Below are positions 20,701 through 30,997 of a stretch of 32,763 nt of DNA, piece after piece. The translations under genes were made by a program, and so were the position numbers. This stretch comes from Brachionus koreanus. Taxonomy: Eukaryota; Rotifera; Eurotatoria; Ploima; Brachionidae. The notes beneath the pieces are model-generated. The model was not told the origin of the DNA. It did not search any database and saw nothing but the letters and a program-made list of their open reading frames with translations. Within the stretch, counting starts at the first letter, position 1; every line of letters begins with the position of its first letter. The stretch spans positions 5,631-38,393 of the forward strand of contig PJRA01000444.1 of the NCBI GenBank assembly GCA_016987375.1. Reading direction: 5' to 3'.

Positions 20701-23406
20701 ATTTTTCCAATCATCACTTCTTACTAACAAATTGTCCACAGTCTCTACAACAACTGTCGATAATTTATCTTGCTGTTTTACTGTTGAATAAAAGTCCGAT
20801 ATGTTCTTCATAAAATTAACAAATGACATTATCGGCTCTGAGCCCAAATCTTTATGAACACTTAGACCTTTGCTCAATTTTTTCATTATTTCAACAGGTT
20901 TTCTATTCGTAACTAACTAAAATGAAATTAAATTAAACATTATTTTTATATAATTAATTTTATTTTTTTGTATGTTTTTTTTTTTTTTTATAATTATTAT
21001 TTAATAGTATTACTTCTTGATTAAGATTATTTAACCATTCTGATTTGAATAGTTTAAGACGACAAGTTGTATTTACTTTGTACAAATTGCCGTCTAACTC
21101 GCATTTGTACAAATGTGAACCATGTACTAGCTTTGGATCTTTGTCATGAAAAAAATCATCCTGAAAACTGCATGGAAATGAGATTAGCTTTCCGACTCCT
21201 ATTTTTATCTCGTACAAATCGTTTTTATATTCAAATTTAGACCAACATTTGGGAATTTCTTGTTTTGTTTGAGTTCTTGATAAAAGAGTAAATATATTAA
21301 CTGAGTCTATTTTGGTGCTTGTAACACTAGCAGTAGTGGGTTTGGTAGAAGTAGTCGTGGTTGTGGTTTTGGTTGTGGTTGTGGTTGTGGTCGTGGTTGA
21401 GGACATTGTGCTAAAAGTTGTACTAGTAGAAGTAGTAGAAGGGACACTTTTTGATGATGTTGTGATTTTTGCTTTGTTTATCTTTGTTACAATTGCTTGT
21501 TGAAACAATGATTTGCCTATTAAAGAAAATATTCAATAGGAAAAAAAATAGTTAGAAAAAAAAATTGCATCAAAAAAGCAGGGTTAAAAAAGAGCTTTTA
21601 CTTTTATAGCAGCTATGTATAACTTCTAATACGTGCACCGAATCAGGACATGGTACACCAAATGTCGAGCTATTGGCATAAAGAACACATGATTCTTTTT
21701 GATTGCATCTAATTAAAGCAGTTATTATGGTGGGTTGGTAAAAAACAAAAAGAACAAAAAAACAAAAAGTATTTATTTTTTTTCCGTATTCTTAAATTAT
21801 TGAGGAGCTTTTAATGAGAACCCGTTTTTGAGAAATTTCTTAAATTAAAATCATGCATGTAAGCATTAGTCTAAAAAAGGTTATTAACTAGAGCAGTTTA
21901 TTATTTATTAATTTAATTTTTTAAAGTAAATTAACCTTGGCTTAGATAAACACATTTATAGTTGACCTCGAGAACTTTATCGATGCCAGGACAAGGATCT
22001 AGTCGGAACAAATTAGTTACGATTCTATGATTGCAGTTTGGTCTATTTTCGCATCTAAATAAAGTTCGAGTTCTCTTCAATTTTGGCTCACTAAATCAAA
22101 TTAGTTTTAAAAAAAAAGCTTATACTTACAGTTTTTGAATAATTTGCATTGAATCGTTGGCCACACATCCCTTGGTAAATTTAAGATGATTTTTGTTACA
22201 TGGTGTGATGCTATAACGTCCATAATAAGCTCGTTCAATTTTTATCACTTGACCAGGCTTACAGTTCAACGCTAATTTATCATTTTCGCAAACCATACGA
22301 TTAAAAATCTCATCTTTAAAAATTAAAATAATAGAGTATTGAATATTTTTAAAAAAAAAATTATTTTTTTATTTTTATTTTATTTTAAATTTTTGAGAAG
22401 AAAAATTTTTTTATCAGAGCAATTTAATAAAATTTTTATTTATTCAAGATGTTTAATTTGAAAATATAAAAAATTCTTAGCGTAATTTTTAATTTAAATA
22501 AAATTTGGATTTAAGTTGATTAAAAAAAATTGTTTTTATTTCAAGTATATTGAGAGCTGTTCTAAGTGCTTAACTTGATCAATATTGTCGAATAAACTCT
22601 TTATTTCTTTATATTTTGTATTATTTTAAAAAATCTCGATAAAAATTATTTTTTAAAATAAATTTTTTAAATTAAACCCTTTTTTATGTATTTTCTCTTC
22701 TTTTTTTTTTGTTTATTTTTCAAACAAACAACATACAAATATTTTTTTGATCATCAAATAAATTTAAAATTCTTTTTGTTATCTGGCAAATTGATTTTGA
22801 TTTTAATTAGAAAAAAATTAGTAGTTTCATTTCTTAAAGCATTGATGTTGATTGAAAATTGAAAAAAAATTAAATTAACAATAATCAAAAACACTTTGAA
22901 ATCAAAATCAATAGTGAATATCTATTTTTTGTTTGTGTTGATTTAATCTCGATCGCCTTTTTTCTAAAATCTTTGTTTACAGCTATCTGATATTTTTAAT
23001 CTGGCCTAAATAATTTAAAATAGAAAACAGGTCCCAAGGATAAAACAATCGAGATAAACCAACTTTTGTTTGATATCAATAATTTGTTAAATATTTTATT
23101 TTAAACATTTAAAAATCGGAAATTTTCAAAAATTTTGATTTTAATTTGAAAAAAAAAATAGCCTCAAAGTTTATTTGTTTAAATTATTTTCTTCTAAGTC
23201 ATACAGGTTTATATTTAATTTATTTAATCAAATTATTTGAAAATTGGAAAATTTTAAAAACATATTTATTGATCAAAAATAAAATTGAAAAAAAATAAAA
23301 TTAACTTACTGTTTTCAAAATCCGCATTGGCATTTATGGCAGATACTAAAATTGACAAGCAAATTGCATATAGCATGTATTGACATGTGAGTATATAACA
23401 TTTCAT
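17777..23406 (-). CDS. Cirl: Latrophilin-like adhesion GPCR (ADGRL/CIRL)
   Basis: Exons in my model: 23406-23310, 22313-22130, then either 22054-21936 or 21708-21602, then 21516-21014, 20916-20231, 19937-19335, 19241-19071 and 19007-17777. This gives 1197 or 1193 residues. In order: signal peptide (about 1-28), SUEL/rhamnose-binding-type lectin domain (about 38-127, with YGR and, in one isoform, DPC), Thr-rich mucin-like linker (about 143-205), a divergent hormone-receptor domain (from Cys224), a GAIN domain, a GPS (WDTDGC then CRCNHLTHF, cleavage expected between Leu558 and Thr559), seven transmembrane helices, and a ~390-residue tail with a Cys cluster, poly-Gln and poly-Pro. No olfactomedin domain is present, as in other invertebrate CIRLs. 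Latrophilins are neuronal adhesion receptors for teneurins and mechanosensors. The third intracellular loop contains a 63-nt intron, whose removal is needed to avoid a stop. Confidence 0.88.
18421..18456 (-). repeat. CAA/poly-Gln repeat in the latrophilin cytoplasmic tail
   Basis: A GTT-type trinucleotide tract on the + strand, CAA on the coding strand, encodes a Gln run broken by His. It lies in the disordered tail and is likely length-polymorphic. Confidence 0.8.
21602..21708 (-). other. Alternative lectin exon B of latrophilin
   Basis: This 107-nt exon has a TTTAATTAG acceptor and a GTAAAA donor. Read after the exon ending at 22130 it encodes LCNQKESC, then FGVPCPDSVHVLEVIHSC. That is the C-terminal half of a SUEL lectin domain. 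Start phase (2) and end phase (1) match those of exon A. The usual DPC motif is replaced by VPC. Confidence 0.75.
21936..22054 (-). other. Alternative lectin exon A of latrophilin
   Basis: This 119-nt exon has a TTTATTTAG acceptor and a weak GTTAAT donor. It encodes LCENRPNC, then RLDPCPGIDKVLEVNYKC, again the C-terminal half of a SUEL lectin domain and with the canonical DPC motif. Length is 2 modulo 3, as in exon B. Confidence 0.75.
22314..23309 (-). other. First intron of the latrophilin gene
   Basis: A 996-nt intron with a consensus GTAAGT donor separates the signal-peptide exon from the lectin domain. It is AT-rich and I see no other exon in it. Confidence 0.6.
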
Positions 23407-23865
23407 TTTGTTACTTATTCAAAACGAGTTTATTATTCAATTAAAATTAAATTTCATCTAAATAAAAAATGGTAAAATTAAAACTAAAAATGTATGATTA
23501 ACACTGTTATCATAGAATGAATAGATTGATGAATAGGATGTGAATGTATTTATTAAATTAGCTTTTTTTTTAGTTAAAATTTTTTATTTTATTTCTTATT
23601 TTCAATCTAATCCTAAAAACGAATAAAAAATATAAAATAAAAATCAATTTTTTAAAAAACAAACAATTTTAATATTATCCAGCTAAATTGAATATGAAAA
23701 AATGATAATTTTTTTTTTTCTATTTTAAATTCACCTAAATTAGCGCTTGAGTGATCAATCATTTATGTTTATGTGAGAAGAGTGAATGAGCGTTTGTGTA
23801 GAGTGTGCGAGGATGGATGAATGGATGGAGCCGAGCGGAATCATTTTGCGGTGTGAAGCATTTGT

Positions 23866-23878
23866 TTTATAAATAGAC
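23866..23878 (-). promoter_or_regulatory. Candidate TATA-like element upstream of latrophilin
   Basis: TTTATAAAA on the - strand lies about 460 nt upstream of the start codon, within a locally less AT-rich stretch (about 23760-23900). In a genome this AT-rich such a motif has little weight alone. Confidence 0.2.
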
Positions 23879-24217
23879 GAAAATTAGATGGCTAAAGATA
23901 ATAATGAATCAAAAAATGGCTAATCGATTTATATACATATTTATAATTGCGATAGATTTAGAAGAAAAGATATAGAAAGATAGGATAGGATAAGACACCG
24001 AAATTAAGAGGGCTCATACAAACACTTGAAATTTTCAATTATCTTTGAATATTTATTTAACTTTGAAAATAAAAGCTTTCTCATTTATGTTGTATGGTGT
24101 TTTTATCTACTTTATTCATTCATTTATTTATTTATATTTAGATAAAAAAAATAAAATAAAATATGACTGTTTGAATGATGAAAAAAGGTGATCGAGCTAC
24201 AGAAAAGGAAAGAAAGT

Positions 24218-24223
24218 GAGAGA

Positions 24224-24257
<34 letters not shown>
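24218..24257. repeat. (GA)n microsatellite
   Basis: GA dinucleotide tract with a single GT interruption, in the region upstream of latrophilin. Confidence 0.95.
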
Positions 24258-24260
<3 letters not shown>

Positions 24261-27200
24261 AGAGGATAAGGATATGGTCGTAAGTCAGATTCGATTTAAA
24301 GTTGCATAAGCGACTTAATCTAATAGCTCAACTTAATCCAATTAGATTGACCCAGTAAGCAAGAAATAAACTAAATAAAATAGAAATGAATTTTAAACCT
24401 AAACGGATTAACCTTTAGTGTGTGGTTAGGTTGTAAATCACTGGGATTGCGCTGGACCGGTAATGTATTATTTGTAGCGCACTTTTATTATTATCATTAT
24501 TATCATTATTATTATTTTTATTATTAACAATAGCTAAAAACTATACAAACTAATAGAATAAGAAACAAAAAAAATATACAAATTTAATAATAAAATTGAT
24601 GCTTTAGTCTCATTTGTTCTAAATCATTCAACTAACTTTTTATTTGCAAAGCTAATTAAATGATGGTGCTTACGTAATTTATGCTTAATTGCCTATTTGA
24701 TTTGCAGCAACAGCTTCTTATTTAACACCAAAGCGAACATTAGCTCTTACTAGCATTATCTTTTAATTCAAACCTTTAAATTTTATATTTATTTTTATAC
24801 AATTTAAATTTATTTTTATAAATAATTAATCTATTGCGTTTTATTATTAAATTCTCTCACAATTAGAATAATATTGTTATCTTTTTAGTCTGTCTGACTG
24901 ACTGTTTATCTCTCTCACTTTCTTTTTTCTTCCTTTCACATATCCATTAAATATCATTGGGCGCATATAGTTTTTCTTAATCTTAAATAAAAAAAAATCC
25001 TAAGTTGAATTTTGAAAAAATAAAACTATATTAAATTAAACATATTAATTTATAGTGGACCCATAAGAGTTAGATAATTTGTTCGTGACTAAAATAAAAA
25101 GACTTAGAAAATATAAATATATTTTTATTTTTCTTAATAAATTATTTCATTTATTTGCTTATTTTGTTTTTAAAGATAGTATAATAATTTAATAAATTGT
25201 TAGCTTTGAATAAATTAATAAAAAGAAAATAATTAGAAACTAAAAAAGTTTTTTTTTTTAATTTTTAAACAAAATTACAGAATTCTTACTTTTCTTTTCT
25301 TTTCTTTATTTATTATATCTAATAACAAAAATTTAGAAATCAAAAGATAAATTTTTTTTTAATTTTTAAATTCAAAATTAGGCGCAAATTTTTAGCCTTG
25401 TTTAAACAAAAGATTTTTTGTTAATTGGATTTAAAATAGCGACATTGAGTTAACTGAAGCTTAATTAGATCTTAAAGGTCTTGTAATCGATAAATCAATA
25501 TCGGATCAAAATCTAGTCTAATTACTCGAGCGTTAACTTGAAATTAATCTTTTCTCTCTCTCTCTTTTTTCTTGTTCTTTTTTGTTTTGTTTTTTTAGTT
25601 GTATGCCTGCTGTAAACCTATTACGGATCTAAATTACAAACACATTGTGCTGAAAATCAAATGATTAATGCTCATTTAATGACCTCGAGTTCTTCCGCTA
25701 GAATTTTGGAGATTTTCTCAGCCATACTCGACTAGCGAGATAAGCCTCACAAGTTTCTAATAAATTCTAGTCTATATTTGTTCTGAAATCAATGAAAATA
25801 TCTGTTTGAAAAAAAACCTAACTAGTCGGCCTTATAAGACCATGGTTACACATACACACAATCACGCACACAATAAAGCGACAATCATTAATTAAAGAAG
25901 CAATTAGGTACGCAGTATGTTTCGTCATCATCCAACCAAGCCAAATTATACTACGCTTTTGGATTCAACAATAAGAATTAAAATAAAATAAAGGATGATA
26001 CAAACATACACACATAGAAATAGAAAAAATAGATTAATTAAAGTTTATATGAGTTCCCGAAGCCTTAAAGTTAATTAATGAGAATTTTCATTTTTTTTCT
26101 TTAAACATTTCAAAGCACATTTTAAGTTGCACAATTGAATTTATTTGACCCAAATAGCTTAGAAATTAGACTTTTCGGCTTACGAAATCTATCAAGTGTT
26201 TGCTAGCTATTTTTTTTCATTTTATTTTTTCTCTTTAAATTAGTCACATAGTTATGCTTTTTGAGAAAATCTCGACTCAATGCTAGATTTAAAAAAATAT
26301 ATATATATATTATTCACACACATTCTGATTAGTCATACTTGCCAAAACAATAATTCAATCCGATCTATTTAATTATATCACAATCAAAGAAAAAATAAAT
26401 TCAAAATTATACTCTTAAAAAAAATATTTAAAATTTTTATTTTATTCTTAAAAAAAAATAAAAAAAAACATATTTATACCAATACTAGTTAACTGCTACT
26501 AGTAAACATCTAGTTTCTGATAAAACTAGGAGAAGATATTTATTTTATTATACTTAAAATATAAATAGTAATAAAGTGTAAAATTTTAATTCTAAACTAG
26601 AAATTAAATTTTAGCTTCTTTTTTCCAAATTGTTTGAAAATAAAAAAAATATATATTGGACTAAAACATAAGGTTAACAAATTTTACTTTGATAAAAAAA
26701 AAACTAAAATAAATAGTAATTAGTCTAATTGTAAATTAAATAATTTCATAATTATTTTTATGTAGGTAAAGTCTCAAATAAATAAAAAAAAAAATAACAA
26801 AAAAAAGCACTAAAATTAAAAAATTTATTGCTTTACAAATTTTTATAATAAGCCCTTATTTTGATATTTGAAAATAAAAAAAAAATAAATAAATAAATTG
26901 TTAATACTTTTCGACTTTTTCAAGTGACTATGCTGCTTTTACATAAGCAAAATAAAAATACAGATTGAAAACATTTCTTCTCTTGTGATATTGACTGACA
27001 GCTTTACTAATTAATTATTTAAAACTCAAAGGAATTTAAATTTTTATGAATATTATTTTGTTTTATTGCTGATAAAAGTTGGCGGAATTTAAAAAAAAAA
27101 AGGATTAAAAAAGATTTAAAGTGATGAAAAAAAAAAACATATTTATAAATAGAAAAAATATGATATTAGTAAAATCGAGAGAGAAAAACAAAAACAAAAA

Positions 27201-27519
27201 CACAATAATAACGAGGCTTAATAAGAAAGTTGACTTATCTGGACAAATAAACTCGAAATTCCTTGAGTCAATAGAAATAAAATTTGATAAAGTCAATCAA
27301 ATAAAATAAATGTAAATTGAGACGAATTAAAATCAAATGATGTTAAAAGAAAAATTAAATACACGCAAAGCCAAATCAACCTTCACAAAAACAATTTTTT
27401 CATTTTGTCATTTTCTAACAAGTTTTTTTTTATTTTTATTTCTTTCATTCTTGGCCAAATTGGGAACAATTTTTTAAGTTAAGTGTGATTGAGTGTATAA
27501 ATGAAAGAATGAATGAATA

Positions 27520-27521
<2 letters not shown>

Positions 27522-27561
<40 letters not shown>

Positions 27562-27575
27562 TGTGTGTGTGTGTG
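27522..27575. repeat. Compound (GA)n(GT)n microsatellite
   Basis: An uninterrupted GA run is followed after two bases by a GT run. A few more GT and TTTG units follow to about 27593. Confidence 0.95.
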
Positions 27576-29454
27576 CATTGTGTGTTTGTTTGTGCGTCCA
27601 TTTTAATTAAAAAAAAATAGAAAAAAATAAAAATGTCATTTTTAAGCAATTAAATTAGATTGAAATGAAACACGCTGCTCGCCAATAATTATCAAAAATC
27701 TAACAGGTATCTATTTCTGACTAGTCGTGCTGTGTTGTGTATTGTATTGTATTGTATGCTTTGAATCATATTTTATTTTCTTATTCTATTTTTCTGATAA
27801 GTCTGAGGAGGTAAATTGAAACCTAATTAAGCAAGTCGGCTGATTTAAACAAAATTCCAATATGTGTTGAAACAATGTGCCTGCTACTACTAAATGTTGG
27901 CTCTTATTTGACATTTAGTTTATTTAGGTTAATAAATCATTTTTTTCGTTCTTTTGAGAAATTCTCATACCTAAAATTGCTGTTTTTCCGACTTTAATCA
28001 AAGCTAATTGCACGAGCCTTAGCATTAATCATTTTAAATATTAGAAAAAAAATTAACTTGAACTATTAATTAAAGAAACGAACTGTATTGACAAACCAAA
28101 CAATTTGAATTAGATTAGAAAAAAATTAATCTTTTATGAACTTAAGAACATTATCTTATCTTTTAAGTTTGGTGGTACCCGTAAAGTTCAGGCTTTCAAG
28201 ACCTTGCTTGATAAGATTATATTTTCCTCACTAGATATGATAGCACAGTGCTCGCGCCAACGCATGAGCTGTATTGATCTGAAGAGAGATTGAATGATTA
28301 GCTTTTAAATTTTGACAAATAAAAAATAATTAAAAATTTGTCAGCCGATCGATCACCAGTCGTTTCTTATCTTAAAGTTTCGAAAAATGTGACATTTTTT
28401 CTCTTTATGTTTCTAATTTAAATTATATTGAGTGTCTTTAGAAAATATGAATTAAAAATGTTCAATTAGAACCTTTAACAATAGAAGAATTGCTTATGTT
28501 TGAAAATTCAAGTCTCACTATCTACAAAAAAAAATCAACAAAATTTTATCCAAATGTAATCAAATAAAGCATTTTTTTTCTTTATTTTTTCTTTTGACCT
28601 AAAATAATTAAATTCAGACTTAAAATATACAAAATAAGAATAAATATCTTGCTATGCTTTATTGGTATTTTTTTTTTTATCTTACAGACTTATCACTTAT
28701 TTGAATTTGTTTAACTATTTAAAATTATTTTAAATCGATTTAAAAATATATAAATTGTTTTCATGTCAATTTTAATTCTAAAATTAATTTTAGCATAATT
28801 AAATAAAAAATATTAAGCTGAATTAATAATCAACAAGCATAGATGTGCGCCTATTTTGTGAGCCAACAACAAAAAATTGTCTAATTAAACAATTTTTCTA
28901 TAATAAATATACTTTGTCTATTTAATCAAAAACTGGTTAAAATTAAAACTTTATTGATTTGATAAGCCATGTCGTGTTTGTATTCAATTATCTGACATTT
29001 AGGAAAAAAAGTTACTATTTTTATTAGATAGAATATTTTTTTGTTTGATGCATCATAAGCTTTAAACTCTAATCAAACATATTATAACATGTTTTAGTCT
29101 TTTCTTTAAAAATTTCAAATTTTTGCTGTTGTTGTTGTTGTACAGCTTTATTTAAATTTAGTTGTTTTTGTTTTAAGTCTGAGACTATGATAATCATGAC
29201 CGGATAATTTTATGACAGTACCTAATTAAAATCAAAATAAAATAAAAAATTGGAATAAATTTTTGACTAAATCTCTCTTGTTAAAATAACTTAAGTTTTG
29301 ACAGTCCAATATAATATTTTTGATAATTTAAGTAAATAAAATTCTTAAAATCCTGTTAAATTGAATACAATTTTTATTCTAACAAAAAAGCTACAAATGC
29401 TTTAACTTGAGCTAGAAATTAGTTAGTTAGCATTTATTTCTGCGAGATTCTAAC

Positions 29455-29696
29455 AAAAGTGTCAGGGCCCATTACTGCTTTATGGCAGAGTGAAGTTGAA
29501 TCAGCCACGTCCATTGAATTTGACCAACGTTGCCTATAAAACTTCCATGGATTGGGATTTAACAATCATATCAGTCAGCTTTTTCCATTGCAGAGCAATT
29601 AAAAACGAAAACCGCACTTGAAAATCGTTTCTCAATTAAATCCACTTGCTAGTTTATACATTTCAATCAAATCTCTTTTCATCCTCCTTTCACTCG
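29455..29696 (-). pseudogene. Decayed non-LTR retrotransposon (CR1/jockey-like) reverse transcriptase tail
   Basis: On the - strand one frame reads ERRMKRDLIEMYKLASGFN. This matches the RR.RGDLIE.YKI..G block near the end of CR1-like reverse transcriptases. After frameshifts a second block reads ALQWKKLTDMIVKSQSMEV, like the conserved WN.LP..VV.S.S motif that follows. Stops and at least one frameshift show it is dead. It is locally less AT-rich than its surroundings. Confidence 0.6.
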
Positions 29697-29703
29697 CATT
29701 ATC

Positions 29704-29883
29704 AATTACATATTTTATCAACGGTTGATAAAATATGTAATTATATGTAATATAATAATTAACCCAGGGTTAATACTATTACTTTTAGGCTTTATTACGT
29801 TTTTTTTTGGGCTAAAAGTAAATTAAAAAAACGTTTTAACCAAATATATAACCATTGCATGATTATTTTGACATAATAATCAT
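29704..29883. repeat. Cluster of four short inverted repeats
   Basis: (1) 19-bp perfect arms with a 1-nt spacer at 29704-29722 and 29724-29742. (2) 8-bp arms with a 1-nt spacer at 29758-29774 (ATTAACCC a GGGTTAAT). (3) 10-bp arms at 29779-29788 and 29812-29821. (4) 9-bp arms at 29859-29867 and 29875-29883. They directly follow the LINE remnant on its 5' side (reading the - strand). Confidence 0.85.
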
Positions 29884-30997
29884 ACCGAACATATTAAATT
29901 CAAATTACTCAACAAGACAAGATTGAAACTTAATTATTTAAAATTGTTTAAAATCAGAAAATTTAATTCATATTAATCAAATTTAAAATATTTGATTGAT
30001 TTTATATTCATGGCTGTTTCTTTATTAGATTACATTAGAAATATTAGATTTCAAGTTGAAAAAATAATAAATTTTTTTTTTAAATCAAGCAAACAACATT
30101 AAAAATAAGCTATTATTTTCATGTGTAATTTTTAAAATTTCAAAACTCTTTCCTCAATAATTCATTTATGCTTTTTGTCGTATTTGAAATTTTTTTTACT
30201 TAACATTTGTTATGACCATTTTTCGTCATTTTTTTTCTCAATCAAATTGAAATAAATCCTAATTTAATATTTTTTTTAGGACAAAGCAATCGCTTCATTT
30301 TCTGCTGTTGAAATTTTTTTTTTCAAACTTTTGTTGAATTATTGATTTAACAGAGCAGAGCTTTTATCAAATTATTTCAATTATTAGTATTTGTTTTTTT
30401 TTTTTTTAATACGAAAATTTTGACAAAAGTTTGATGTGAAAAAAAAATAAAAAACTAAAAAATTAAATTTTATTGTAAATTTGTGAAAAAAAAAGAATAA
30501 AATTAAAAAAAAAAATTTTCAAAATGATTTCTTTCGCTCAAATAAACTATCCATAATCATGATTTATAGAAAATGAAGAAAAAAAGAAAATATCTTCTAA
30601 GAATCAAAATAATTATTTTTCGACTGATTTTTCTTGATGCTTTTTGATGTGTTTAGTTAAAATAGTTTAAAAAGTTTAATAAAAAAAAATAAAAAAAAAA
30701 AAAGATAAAAAAAAAACTAATCACATTTAAAACACAATGAATAAAAATCCTCTCAATAATTAATTACAATTTATTAAATTTAAATATACCCAAAAAAAAA
30801 TAATAATAAAATCTATTCATTTAATTGTTCTTTTGTTTTTGTCTTTGTTTTATTTATTTATTTATTTAATTTTTTTTGTTTGTTTGTTTGTTTGTTTCTA
30901 CTGGTCTTGTAAATTGTGAATAAATCAAGTTAGATAAATCTTTACACTTTTTTTCTAAATTTTTTTAAAATTTCTTTAATTCTATTTTATTATTAAT

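Larger units (their letters stand above)
23407..30997. other. Long AT-rich intergenic region between latrophilin and CLASP
   Basis: About 7.6 kb with no gene that I can support. It should contain the latrophilin promoter and 5' UTR and, at the far end, the CLASP 3' UTR. It holds GA and GT microsatellites, ATT-type repeats (about 24486-24520), pentanucleotide TGTAT copies (about 27731-27758), a LINE remnant, a hairpin cluster, and TTTG and TTTA tetranucleotide repeats (about 30847-30897). Less AT-rich islands lie at about 25440-25900 and 28150-28300; the second has a short open frame (28114-28293, + strand) without a good start. Confidence 0.5.

Noticed and set aside
21312..21503. Val-rich + strand frame inside latrophilin
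   Set aside because: It is the antisense of the Thr-rich linker.
27105..27309. Overlapping open frames on both strands
   Set aside because: Both are low-complexity Lys/Asn or Phe/Ile sequences with no family features.
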